From NCBI GenBank assembly GCA_964489555.1, contig CAZAZF010000008.1, positions 1-64,000 of the forward strand: 64,000 nucleotides of DNA. Direction: 5' to 3'. Both the position numbers and the translations under genes were made by a program. Below the pieces are notes generated by a model. That model was not told the DNA's origin and made no database searches. It worked only from the letters and a program-made list of their open reading frames with translations. This DNA is from JAAZGD01 sp964489555 (GTDB taxonomy: Bacteria > Bacillota > Clostridia > Peptostreptococcales > Anaerovoracaceae). Shown piece after piece: positions 41,434 to 49,629 of this stretch. Each line of letters opens with the position of its first letter. The first letter of the stretch is position 1.

Positions 41434-41771
41434 ATAATCATAAGAATGCGTTGAAGGCTGCATTTCCACATACCATCCCGGTGATGGCCGGGTTTCTCTT
41501 TTTGGGGATGGCCTATGGGATATTAATGGGAAACAAGGGCTATGGGGTTGGTTGGGCTGTGCTCTTTAGTTTGGTGGCCTATGCCGGTTCAGCCCAATAT
41601 GTGGCAATCACTTTTCTCACCACACCTTTTGCGTATCCCTATGGAATCTCGGAGGCTCTGGCCATTTTTTTCATTGTTGTACTTCATTATTGGAAGGAGA
41701 ATTCCTTAATCAGTATTGGCGGCGGAACCCTATTATATATGTTTTTGGTTCAGATGGTATTTGTTTTGTGA
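41427..41771 (+). pseudogene. AzlC/AzlD deletion fusion (remnant of a branched-chain amino acid exporter)
   Basis: The frame encodes 114 residues. The first ~67 are the N-terminus of AzlC (AAFPHTIPVMAGFLFLGMAY, then VLFSLVAYAGSAQYVAITFL). The last ~45 are the C-terminus of AzlD, the small partner subunit (YPYGISEALAIFFIVVLHYW, then SIGGGTLLYMFLVQMVF). Full AzlC is about 235 and AzlD about 105 residues, so an in-frame deletion of several hundred bases has joined them. It starts inside the desulfidase stop codon (ATG 41427). A working transporter is unlikely, although the frame is open. Its last 57 bases are part of the 63-bp repeat at 41715-41777. Confidence 0.75.
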
Positions 41772-41777
41772 TAGAAT
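41715..41777 (+). repeat. 63-bp direct repeat, left copy (azlD 3' end)
   Basis: Bases 41715-41777 are identical to 51144-51206. The repeat encodes the last ~18 codons of AzlD plus the stop and six further bases. The flanks differ outside it, apart from weak similarity over the preceding ~11 bases. It marks the left edge of the hydroxyacid island. Confidence 0.95.
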
Positions 41778-41819
41778 GGTGTGAGTTAAGCTATTTTATG
41801 CGTGGAGAGGGTAGATAAA

Positions 41820-42530
41820 ATGTTCGTGCCAATTAAGAATAAAAAAGTATATGAATATGTAATAGAGCAGATCAAAGACATGATTATGGATGGTGAACTG
41901 CACATCGGTGACCGGTTGCCTTCGGAGCGGGATTTGTCAGAAAAACTAGGCGTCTGCCGTGCTTCTGTAAGAGAAGCCCTTCGTTCTATGGAAATCATCG
42001 GTCTTATTGAAATACGCCAGGGAGAGGGAAGTTACATTACTGGAGATATGGAAACCAGATTGTTTGAACCCCTTTCAATGATGTTTGCGTTGAGAAAGAG
42101 TGATCCTATGGACATTCTCCAATTAAGAATGATTATTGAAGTGGGGGCGGCTTCAATGGCCGCACAAAAAATTACTGAGGAGCAAGCCAAGGAGCTCTCA
42201 GACTGTTTAAAGAACCTAATCAATGCGGTTACCGAAGAGGAGAGTGTATTTTTTGATACCCAATTGCACTACAAAATTGCTGAAATCTCAGGGAATTATC
42301 TGATTATAGCTTTGTTAAACACGGTAGCTTCTCTCATTTCCAGATTTATAAAAAATGCACGTGGCATGATTCTTGTTGCGGAAGGTAGCAAGCAAATCTT
42401 AATAAACCAACATAAAGAAATATGTGATGCGATTCTTGCCCGGGATCCAGAGAAGGCGGAGGCGGCAATGAAAGCCCATATGGAAACGATCAACCAGGCT
42501 ATGCCTCATAGTGTGGAAATCAATGGATGA
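41820..42530 (+). CDS. FadR/GntR-family transcriptional regulator (FCD domain)
   Basis: A 236-residue repressor from ATG 41820 behind GAGAGGGT. The N-terminal winged helix is typical (YEYVIEQIKDMIMDGELHIG, then DRLPSERDLSEKLGVCRASV, REALRSMEIIGLI). The C-terminal FCD domain has the metal/ligand histidines in FDTQLHYKIAEISGN, QHKEICDAI and MKAHMETI. FCD regulators of the LldR, PdhR and LctA type sense lactate, pyruvate or related acids, and in Acetobacterium a GntR-type regulator precedes the lctBCD genes. The target is very likely the TGGT-N3-ACCA operator 190 bp downstream of its stop. Confidence 0.87.
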   Translation: MFVPIKNKKVYEYVIEQIKDMIMDGELHIGDRLPSERDLSEKLGVCRASVREALRSMEIIGLIEIRQGEGSYITGDMETRLFEPLSMMFALRKSDPMDILQLRMIIEVGAASMAAQKITEEQAKELSDCLKNLINAVTEEESVFFDTQLHYKIAEISGNYLIIALLNTVASLISRFIKNARGMILVAEGSKQILINQHKEICDAILARDPEKAEAAMKAHMETINQAMPHSVEING

Positions 42531-42597
42531 GTTGAAAAACACAAAAGTTGGAAACTTAAAACAAACTGCTCGATAGCAAAGTTTAGGATTATAGAAA

Positions 42598-42637
42598 AAG
42601 TTGTAGAAACCAGGGTGGTTGCTACAGCTTTTTTTAA
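42598..42637 (+). terminator. Terminator after the FadR-type gene
   Basis: AGTTGTAGAAACCA and TGGTTGCTACAGCT form an imperfect stem, followed by a run of seven to eight T residues. The catabolic operon therefore starts from its own promoter. Confidence 0.75.
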
Positions 42638-42678
42638 TTAAATTTTAAAATGAGTTAAACAAAAATATAAAACAATGC

Positions 42679-42707
42679 TTGCATAATTGTGGAAGGTAGT
42701 ATATTAT
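42679..42707 (+). promoter_or_regulatory. Promoter of the hydroxyacid operon
   Basis: TTGCAT (42679-42684) and TATTAT (42702-42707) are 17 bp apart. The predicted start near 42714-42716 lies just upstream of the operator at 42719. Confidence 0.65.
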
Positions 42708-42718
42708 TCATATACAAC

Positions 42719-42737
42719 TGGTCATACCACCAGACCA
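42719..42737. promoter_or_regulatory. Candidate FadR-type operator overlapping the transcription start
   Basis: TGGTCATACCA (42719-42729) is a perfect TGGT-N3-ACCA palindrome, the standard site of GntR/FCD regulators; a second half site GACCA follows at 42733-42737. It starts about 12 bp after the -10 box, where a bound repressor would block transcription of the operon. Confidence 0.7.
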
Positions 42738-42792
42738 AACAGAGTGGATTGATAAAACGAACTACCCCAAAAACCATCTGGAGGATGAAAGC

Positions 42793-44349
42793 ATGAATAA
42801 AGTTCAAGTAATTTCAGCGCAAGAAGCAGCGCTCTTGGTTCAAAATGAAGACACATTGGTTACTTCTGGCTTTGTAGGAAACTGCATTCCTGAGGCCTTG
42901 AACAAGGCCTTGGAGGCTCGTTTTGTTGAAACGGGACAGCCAAGAAACCTGACATATTTCTATCCGGCATCACAGGGTGATCGGAGTGGCACAACAGGAG
43001 GTGACCATTATGCACACGAAGGTTTGGTTAAACGGGTCATTGTTGGACACTATGCGACAGCACCAAAGCTTGGGGAATTATGTCTGGCGAATAAGTGTGA
43101 GGCCTACAATTTGCCACAAGGTGTATTGACATATTTGCTCAGGGACATGGCTGGAAATCGGCCAGGAACAATAACGCATGTGGGTTTGGACACTTTTGTG
43201 GATCCGAGAAATGAGGGTGGAAAGGTCAACAGCAGAACCACAGAGGATTTGGTTTCGTTGATAGAAATCGATGGAAAAGAAAGATTGTTTTATAAAACTT
43301 TTCCGGTAAATGTAGCATTTTTGAGAGGAACCTATGCGGATGAAATGGGAAATGTGACATTGGAAAAAGAGCCGACAACCACTGAAGTGACATCCATTGC
43401 CCAGGCAGTGCATAATCACAAAGGAACCGTCATTGTTCAAGTGGAAAAGGTGGTTCAAGCAGGAACACTGGATCCCCGGCTTGTGAAAATACCCGGTATC
43501 TATGTGGATGCAGTGGTGGTGGCGTCACCTGAAGATCACGAACAAAGCATCGGACAACCGTTTAACCCTGCTATGTGTGGAATCGTCAAAGAGCCTGTCG
43601 GTGAGGTCGAAAAGATGTTACCGTTATCCGCCAAGAAAATCATTGCAAGACGTGCGGCCATGGAATTGCGGCAAAACACGGTGGTGAATTTAGGTGTCGG
43701 TGCCCCGGAATACATTGCACAGGTTGCCAGAGAGGAGAACATCGGCAGTTATATGGCACTTACTGTTGAATCTGGCGTGGTCGGAGGTATTCCTCAGGCG
43801 GGTCCTCGTTTTGGATCCAGCCTGAATCCAGATGCCATCATAGATCAACCTTACCAGTTTGATTTTTATGATGGGGGGGGATTGGATATGGCATTTCTTG
43901 GGTTGGCGGAATGCGATAAGGCTGGAAATATAAATGTTAGCAAGTTCGGCCCAAAACTGCCGGGTTGCGGGGGGTTTATTAATATTACGCAAAATGCGAA
44001 ATCTGTATTTTTTTGCGGAACATTTACAGCAGGAAAACTGCAGACGCGAATTGTGGATGGCATGCTAAAAATTGTGGAAGAGGGGACGAAGCAAAAATTT
44101 ATTGAGCAGGTGGAACAGGTGACCTTCAGTGGGAAATACGCCGTCCGCACTGGCCAAAGAGTTCTATACATTACAGAACGTTGTGTATTTGAGTTAACGC
44201 CGGAGGGTTTATGCCTTTTGGAAATAGCCCCGGGAATGGACCTGAAAAGGGACATACTTGAGCAAATGGAATTTCAACCACAAATACTTGATCAAATCTC
44301 ATTGATGGATAGCCGGCTGTTTCGGGAAGAAAAAATGGGGCTGGCATAG
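42793..44349 (+). CDS. Acyl-CoA:acid CoA-transferase (propionate CoA-transferase-like)
   Basis: A 518-residue class I CoA-transferase with both halves in one chain, as in propionate CoA-transferase (Pct) and YdiF. The catalytic glutamate lies in ALTVESGVVGGIP (about residue 326), which matches its position in Pct of Clostridium propionicum; the glycine-rich VNLGVGAPEYIA lies just before. It would charge a 2-hydroxy acid with CoA from acetyl- or propionyl-CoA, which is the substrate form used by the dehydratase encoded next. The start ATG 42793 follows TGGAGGATG, 55 bp after the operator. It is the first gene of the operon. Confidence 0.88.
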   Translation: MNKVQVISAQEAALLVQNEDTLVTSGFVGNCIPEALNKALEARFVETGQPRNLTYFYPASQGDRSGTTGGDHYAHEGLVKRVIVGHYATAPKLGELCLANKCEAYNLPQGVLTYLLRDMAGNRPGTITHVGLDTFVDPRNEGGKVNSRTTEDLVSLIEIDGKERLFYKTFPVNVAFLRGTYADEMGNVTLEKEPTTTEVTSIAQAVHNHKGTVIVQVEKVVQAGTLDPRLVKIPGIYVDAVVVASPEDHEQSIGQPFNPAMCGIVKEPVGEVEKMLPLSAKKIIARRAAMELRQNTVVNLGVGAPEYIAQVAREENIGSYMALTVESGVVGGIPQAGPRFGSSLNPDAIIDQPYQFDFYDGGGLDMAFLGLAECDKAGNINVSKFGPKLPGCGGFINITQNAKSVFFCGTFTAGKLQTRIVDGMLKIVEEGTKQKFIEQVEQVTFSGKYAVRTGQRVLYITERCVFELTPEGLCLLEIAPGMDLKRDILEQMEFQPQILDQISLMDSRLFREEKMGLA

Positions 44350-44376
44350 TACTGTGTTTTCTGAAAGGAGCTCATC

Positions 44377-45189
44377 ATGTATACAATGGGCATAGACATT
44401 GGATCCACCTCATCAAAGGCTGTCATCTTACAGGATGGGGCACAGCTAGTGGCAACTGAGGTTGTGCAAATTGGAACCGGTTCTTCTGGTCCGGCAAGGG
44501 TGCTGGATACGATACTTAAAAAAACAGGGTTAGATATCGGGGACATGGCTAGAATTATTGCAACAGGGTATGGGCGTTTCACGTTTGAACCGGCTCACCA
44601 CCAATATACTGAGATTCGTTGCCAGGCAAAAGGTAACAACTTCTTTTGCCGGTCGGCGAGATTGATCATTGACATTGGCGGCCAGGATGTCAAAGCTATC
44701 CGTCTTGATGAGAAGGGAAATGTAAAACAGTTTTTCATGAATGATAAATGTGCCGCTGGAACAGGACGTTTTTTGGAAGTTATGTCAAGGGTCATGGAGG
44801 TGGAAATTGATCAGATGGATTATTATGATGAACGCGCAACGGACCCCGCCACAGTGAGTAGCACCTGTGCAGTGTTTGCGGAGTCCGAAGTGATTTCTCA
44901 GTTGGCGGCTGGTTTACTCAAAGAAAACATTATTGCCGGGGTCCACCAATCCATCGCATCCAAAGCCTGTGCCTTGGCTGGTCGTGGCGTCATAGAAGAT
45001 GAACTGGTCCTTTGCGGGGGGGTATCTAAAAACCAGGGCGTTGTTCGAGCCATTGAAAAGGAACTGAATCGCAAGGTCTTCGTGGCACCGATGCCACAGA
45101 TTACAGGCGCATTAGGAGCGGCCATCTTGGCATATGAGGATGTTTTGAAAGAGGTAGCTCTAAAAGACAACGAAAGACAGAAAGGATAG
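44377..45189 (+). CDS. 2-hydroxyacyl-CoA dehydratase activator ATPase (HgdC-like)
   Basis: A 270-residue ATPase of the acetate kinase/Hsp70 fold (BadF/BcrA/HgdC family), the normal size for the activator. YTMGIDIGSTSSKAVIL is the first phosphate loop; IIDIGGQDVKAIRLDE and GRGVIEDELVLCGGVSKNQG follow. The two cysteines that hold the [4Fe-4S] cluster of the homodimer are in KCAAGTGRF (about 125) and SSTCAVFAESE (about 164). It hydrolyses ATP to push one electron at low potential into the dehydratase, starting the ketyl-radical reaction. It precedes the two dehydratase subunits by a few bases. Confidence 0.92.
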   Translation: MYTMGIDIGSTSSKAVILQDGAQLVATEVVQIGTGSSGPARVLDTILKKTGLDIGDMARIIATGYGRFTFEPAHHQYTEIRCQAKGNNFFCRSARLIIDIGGQDVKAIRLDEKGNVKQFFMNDKCAAGTGRFLEVMSRVMEVEIDQMDYYDERATDPATVSSTCAVFAESEVISQLAAGLLKENIIAGVHQSIASKACALAGRGVIEDELVLCGGVSKNQGVVRAIEKELNRKVFVAPMPQITGALGAAILAYEDVLKEVALKDNERQKG

Positions 45190-45201
45190 GAGTTGAGCAT
45201 T

Positions 45202-46440
45202 ATGGAAACGAAAGGTATGAATGGAAAGCAGTTGCTTGCCCATTATCAGGCACAATTAGAAGAGGAGGCAAGACGGGCAAAAAAATCGGGTAGGCTAGTG
45301 TGCTGGTCGGCATCGGTGGCTCCTTCTGAGTTCTGTGTTGCTATGGATATCGCTATGGTATATCCGGAAACTCATGCGGCCGGAATCGGTGCGCGAAAGG
45401 GTGCCCCTGATTTGCTGGAAGTGGCCGAAAAAAAAGGATATGCACAGGATGTTTGCTCTTATGCGAGAGTAAACCTTGGATATATGGAATTGCTGAAGCA
45501 ACAAGCCCTTACTGGTGTGCAGGATGAAAAACTGGCCAACTCGCCTGCGGTTGAAATTCCTCTCCCGGATCTGGTTATAACTTGCAATAATATTTGCAAT
45601 ACGCTGTTGAAATGGTATGAGAATTTGGCAAAAGAGTTGAATGTGCCCTGCATTGTCATAGATGTTCCGTTTAACCACACCATGCCGATTTCCCAACATT
45701 CCAAGGATTATATTGTGGGACAATTTGGCGAAGCAATCGCTCAGCTTGAGGAAATTTGCCAGCGGCCTTTTGACTATGACAAGTTTTATCAAGTGCAGGA
45801 ACAAACACAAAGGTCTGTAGCCGAGTGGGCCAGGTTGGCTGGTTTGATGCGGCACAAGCCTTCCCCATTAAATGGCTTTGATCTCTTTAATTTTATGGCA
45901 CTGATTGTTTGTGGCCGTAGTACACCATATGCAGAAATCACCTTTAAAACATTTGCGGATGAGTTGGAAGAGAATCTTGAGAACGGCATTTATGCATTTG
46001 GAGAGAATGAAAAGAAGAGAGTCACATGGGAAGGCATTGCTGTATGGCCCCATTTAGGACATACCTTTAAGACCTTGAAAAATGCAGGGACTATAATGAC
46101 CGGGTCTGCATACCCTGGTATGTGGAGGCTGGAATACACACCAGGGGATTTATCTTCCATGGCGGAGGCTTATACCCGCATTTATATCAACACCTGTTTG
46201 GAATATAAAGTGCTGCAACTCCAGCAAGTTGTCGATTCGGGGAATTGTGATGGCATACTTTATCATCAAAACAGAAGTTGTAAATTGATGAGTCTTTTGA
46301 ATGTGGAGACTGCAGAAGAGTTGCAAAAACGAAATGGCTTGCCATATGTTAGTTTTGATGGTGACCAGACAGACCCAAATAATTATGGGGCCGCCCAGTT
46401 CGAACTTCGAGTTCAGGCGCTCAACGAAATGATGGAATGA
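45202..46440 (+). CDS. 2-hydroxyacyl-CoA dehydratase, subunit A (HgdA/FldB/LcdA family)
   Basis: A 412-residue protein from ATG 45202, behind AGGAG; an in-frame TTG at 45193 is less suitable. It belongs to the HGD-D family: VCWSASVAPSEFCVAMDIAM near the start, cysteine-bearing TCNNICNTLLKWYENLA (about 130), IDVPFNHTMPIS, and near the end SGNCDGILYHQNRSCKLMS, with a Cys in place for the [4Fe-4S] cluster. It forms a heterodimer with the next gene product and removes water from a (R)-2-hydroxyacyl-CoA by a radical route. Lactoyl-, phenyllactoyl-, hydroxyisocaproyl- and hydroxyglutaryl-CoA enzymes are too similar to separate by eye. Confidence 0.88.
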   Translation: METKGMNGKQLLAHYQAQLEEEARRAKKSGRLVCWSASVAPSEFCVAMDIAMVYPETHAAGIGARKGAPDLLEVAEKKGYAQDVCSYARVNLGYMELLKQQALTGVQDEKLANSPAVEIPLPDLVITCNNICNTLLKWYENLAKELNVPCIVIDVPFNHTMPISQHSKDYIVGQFGEAIAQLEEICQRPFDYDKFYQVQEQTQRSVAEWARLAGLMRHKPSPLNGFDLFNFMALIVCGRSTPYAEITFKTFADELEENLENGIYAFGENEKKRVTWEGIAVWPHLGHTFKTLKNAGTIMTGSAYPGMWRLEYTPGDLSSMAEAYTRIYINTCLEYKVLQLQQVVDSGNCDGILYHQNRSCKLMSLLNVETAEELQKRNGLPYVSFDGDQTDPNNYGAAQFELRVQALNEMME

Positions 46441-46456
46441 CGAAAGGGGGATAATA

Positions 46457-47578
46457 ATGAATCGAATTGAAGAACTGCTTACAATTTTCCGGTCTGCCGT
46501 GGTTAACCCGGAGGGAACGGCCACCGCAGTGGGCAATGAATTTAAAGGGGTTGTGGGGATTATGCCGGTTTATGCTCCGGAAGAGATTGTTCATGCTGCT
46601 GGCTATTTGCCGGTGGGCATTTGGGGTGGCCAAAAGAGCGTATCCAAAGCCCACACCTATCTGCCACCCTTTGCATGCTCTATTATGCAGTCTGTGATGG
46701 AACTGCAGTTGGAAGGGGTTTATAACCAGTTGGATGCTATCATTTTTTCTGTGCCGTGCGATACATTAAAATGTATGAGTCAAAAGTGGAAAGGCCAGGC
46801 GCCATCCATCGTTTTTACTCATCCCCAGAACCGAAAATTAGAGTCGGCTAATCAGTATCTGGAAATGGAGTATCGAATTGTTGCAGAGAAACTCGAGCAA
46901 TTGCTAAATGTTAGGATCACAGATGAAGCTTTACAAAACAGTATCAAGGTATACAACGAAAACAGACAGGTGATGCGGTTGTTTACAGAATTGGTGATGG
47001 ATTATCCCGAGATTATCAATCCGGTCAATAGACACGCGGTCATTAAAGCAAGATATCTGATGGAAAAAAGCACACACACAAAACTTGTTAGAGAGCTGAT
47101 TGACCTGATACGTCAGAATCCGCCTGTGCCATGGAAGGGAAAACGTATTGTTTTGACTGGAATCACAGCGGAACCGGAAGCTCTTCTAAATATATTTGAG
47201 GAAAACAATCTGGCGGTAGTTGCAGATGATTTGGCGCAGGAATCCAGACAGTTCAGGCATGACATACCGGAAGGGGAGAATCCCTACTTGCGACTGGCAA
47301 GGTGGTGGCAGGAACATGATGGGTGTTCTTTGGCTTTGAATCCACAAAAACCGAGAGGAGACATGCTGATAGACATGGTTAAGCAAGCATGTGCGGATGG
47401 GGTGATTGTGTGCATGATGAAGTTTTGTGATCCAGAGGAATTCGACTATCCCGTTTATTACCAACAACTTGAAGCGGCTGGAATCCCTAGCCTAATGATT
47501 GAAATTGATCAGCAGACTACTTCTTTTGAACAGGTGCGCACGAGAATACAAAGCTTTTCAGAAGTGCTGGAGGGGTAA
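46457..47578 (+). CDS. 2-hydroxyacyl-CoA dehydratase, subunit B (HgdB/FldC/LcdB family)
   Basis: A 373-residue protein, the usual length of the beta subunit, starting at ATG 46457 behind AAAGGGGGATAA. Recognisable parts are VGIMPVYAPEEIVHAAGYLP, a cysteine in FSVPCDTLKCMSQKW (about 98), FTHPQNRK, IVLTGITAEPEALL, and CADGVIVCMMKFCDPEEFDY near the end, with the cysteines of the cluster. With subunit A it makes the oxygen-sensitive dehydratase. It lies 16 bp after subunit A and 53 bp before etfB. Confidence 0.88.
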   Translation: MNRIEELLTIFRSAVVNPEGTATAVGNEFKGVVGIMPVYAPEEIVHAAGYLPVGIWGGQKSVSKAHTYLPPFACSIMQSVMELQLEGVYNQLDAIIFSVPCDTLKCMSQKWKGQAPSIVFTHPQNRKLESANQYLEMEYRIVAEKLEQLLNVRITDEALQNSIKVYNENRQVMRLFTELVMDYPEIINPVNRHAVIKARYLMEKSTHTKLVRELIDLIRQNPPVPWKGKRIVLTGITAEPEALLNIFEENNLAVVADDLAQESRQFRHDIPEGENPYLRLARWWQEHDGCSLALNPQKPRGDMLIDMVKQACADGVIVCMMKFCDPEEFDYPVYYQQLEAAGIPSLMIEIDQQTTSFEQVRTRIQSFSEVLEG

Positions 47579-47631
47579 TTTAAAGGTAGATATGGATTTT
47601 GGGTTCATAAGGTAAGCAAACAGGAGTGGAT

Positions 47632-48420
47632 ATGAGAATTATTGTATGTGTTAAACAGGTTCCAGGAACCAATCAGGTAGAAATTGATGATGTCACCGGT
47701 GTGTTGAAGCGTGAAGGTGTGGGGGCAAAAATGAATCCCTATGATCTGTATGCTATAGAAACAGCGGTGCGAATTAAGGAAACCCAAGGTGGAACCGTTT
47801 CGGCATTAAGTATGGGTCCTATGCAGGCGGAAGCAGTGCTTAGGGAGGCAATCATGATGGGCATTGACGAAGCGGTGTTGCTGACAGACAGAAAGTTTTC
47901 CGGTTCCGATGTTTTGGCGACCTCATATACTTTGGCTCAAGGAATCAAAAAAATCGGTGTGCCTGATTTGCTCTTATGTGGGAAAATGACGACGGATGGG
48001 GATACTGCCCAAGTGGGTCCCGCGATAGCTGAATTTTTAAACATTCCGCATATCACCAATGTAAAAGCAATCCTGGAAATTAGAGAAGATGGCATGGTGG
48101 TAGAGATGGATCTTCTCCATGCGGTTGGAGTGGCGGATATTTTGTTTCCATGTCTCATTACCATAGAGAAAGATGGGGTACAACCACGGTTGCCGTCCTA
48201 CCGGCGAAAACTTGCAATGCAGGATGTGAAAATTAGCAGATATGGCATTTCTGATATGGAAGACCAAAATGAGAATCATTATGGTCTGGAAGGATCCCCT
48301 ACAAAGGTGGTCCGAATTTTCTCGCCTGCCGCAAATACCGATTATGAAAAGTGGCATGGATCATCAGAAGAATTGTCGACCATGCTATTGCAAAAACTGA
48401 AACAGATGAAACACTTATAG
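47632..48420 (+). CDS. etfB: Electron transfer flavoprotein subunit beta
   Basis: A 262-residue EtfB from ATG 47632, 6 bases after AGGAG; GTG 47626 is an alternative. It begins MRIIVCVKQVPGTNQVEIDD and has MNPYDLYAIETAVRIKE and the signature TTDGDTAQVGPAIAEFLNIP. Next to an FAD-linked dehydrogenase and a ferredoxin-domain EtfA, it most resembles the electron-confurcating LctB of Acetobacterium, which couples lactate oxidation by NAD to oxidation of reduced ferredoxin. Whether it bifurcates cannot be proved from sequence alone. Confidence 0.9.
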   Translation: MRIIVCVKQVPGTNQVEIDDVTGVLKREGVGAKMNPYDLYAIETAVRIKETQGGTVSALSMGPMQAEAVLREAIMMGIDEAVLLTDRKFSGSDVLATSYTLAQGIKKIGVPDLLLCGKMTTDGDTAQVGPAIAEFLNIPHITNVKAILEIREDGMVVEMDLLHAVGVADILFPCLITIEKDGVQPRLPSYRRKLAMQDVKISRYGISDMEDQNENHYGLEGSPTKVVRIFSPAANTDYEKWHGSSEELSTMLLQKLKQMKHL

Positions 48421-48429
48421 GAGTGGAAG

Positions 48430-49629
48430 ATGGCAGAAATAATAGTACATCAAAGTGAAAATTACGATTTCCAGCAACTAAGCGGCCTTTGTCCTTTCAA
48501 TGCCATTATTGAGGTTGATGGATTAATCCAGATTACGGACGCTTGCCGGTTATGCAAACTTTGCGTTAAAAATGGGCCCCCTGGATTTTTTGAGTTAGCA
48601 GAAAATGCGGTAGGGAATATAGATAAAAAACAATGGGACGGTATATTGGTATATGTGGAACAGGAATTCGGGTCTATACTTCCCGTGTCCTTGGAAATCG
48701 TTGGGAAAGCCAAGGTTTTGGCAGAAAAATCCAAACAGCAACTTTCCGCCATTGTGATAGGTGATGAAATTTCCCCCTTGGGGGAGCAATTGCTGAAGTA
48801 TGGGGTTAATCAGGTGTTGCTTTATGAAAACGCTGCTTTGAAAGAATTTCGAATTGAACCATATGCGGCAGGGCTGGAAGATGGAATCCGATATCTGATG
48901 CCATCGGTTGTATTGATAGGTGGAACGCCCATCGGTAGATCTTTGGCACCAAGAGTTTCTGCTAGATTCAGAACCGGACTGACCGCGGATTGCACATTCC
49001 TGGAGATTGGAGAAGAAGGTAATTTGGATCAGATTCGTCCTGCTTTTGGCGGTAATATCATGGCGCATATTCATACATTGAACCATAGGCCTCAGTTTGC
49101 AACCGTCCGTCATAAAATCTTTGACGAACCCCTGCCTTCAGAGGAACCCAACGGGGTTGTATTACATCGCACCATGTTGCCGGAACAACTTCTTTCTCGC
49201 ATTAAAATTCTTGAAATCAGGAATAAAGTGGCCACGCCCATGATTGAAGATGCCGAAGTTCTAGTGGTGGCGGGCCGTGCCATCCGAAAGAAGGAAGATT
49301 TGAAAATGATTCATCAATTGGCAGATTTGCTTGGAGCACAGGTTGCCGGTACCCGCTCGTTAATTGAAACGGGTTGGGTGGATTCCAAGCGTCAAATCGG
49401 ATTGAGTGGAAGGACGGTCAAGCCGAAGCTTATCATCACTTGCGGAGTTTCGGGGGCCATACAGTTTGCTGCTGGGATGAACCAGTCAGAGTGCATTATT
49501 GCCATTAACAAAGATGAGAAAGCTCCGATTTTCCAAATCGCACATTATGGTATCGTTGGGGATGTGTATGAAATCGTACCAAAGATGATACGAAAAATCA
49601 GGAAGGAGGCTGGAGGGGATGCAGTATAG
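48430..49629 (+). CDS. etfA: Electron transfer flavoprotein subunit alpha with N-terminal ferredoxin-like domain
   Basis: A 399-residue EtfA. Residues 1-60 are an added iron-sulfur-type domain: GLCPFNAIIEVDG and ITDACRLCKLCVKNGP, so one CxxCxxC-type set plus a further Cys. The rest is the standard EtfA: ILVYVEQEFGSILPVSLEIV-like start, RISARFRTGLTADCTFLEI, and the FAD loop TRSLIETGWVDSKRQIGLSG with GVSGAIQFAAGM. A ferredoxin domain at this place is known in LctC and CarE, which take part in flavin-based electron bifurcation. It overlaps the dehydrogenase gene by 11 bases. Confidence 0.9.
   Translation: MAEIIVHQSENYDFQQLSGLCPFNAIIEVDGLIQITDACRLCKLCVKNGPPGFFELAENAVGNIDKKQWDGILVYVEQEFGSILPVSLEIVGKAKVLAEKSKQQLSAIVIGDEISPLGEQLLKYGVNQVLLYENAALKEFRIEPYAAGLEDGIRYLMPSVVLIGGTPIGRSLAPRVSARFRTGLTADCTFLEIGEEGNLDQIRPAFGGNIMAHIHTLNHRPQFATVRHKIFDEPLPSEEPNGVVLHRTMLPEQLLSRIKILEIRNKVATPMIEDAEVLVVAGRAIRKKEDLKMIHQLADLLGAQVAGTRSLIETGWVDSKRQIGLSGRTVKPKLIITCGVSGAIQFAAGMNQSECIIAINKDEKAPIFQIAHYGIVGDVYEIVPKMIRKIRKEAGGDAV

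Noticed and set aside
39944..41820. tRNA-Ser as the attachment site of the hydroxyacid island
   Set aside because: The left repeat lies 1.65 kb downstream of the tRNA and is made of azlD sequence; no piece of the tRNA is repeated near 51.2 kb.
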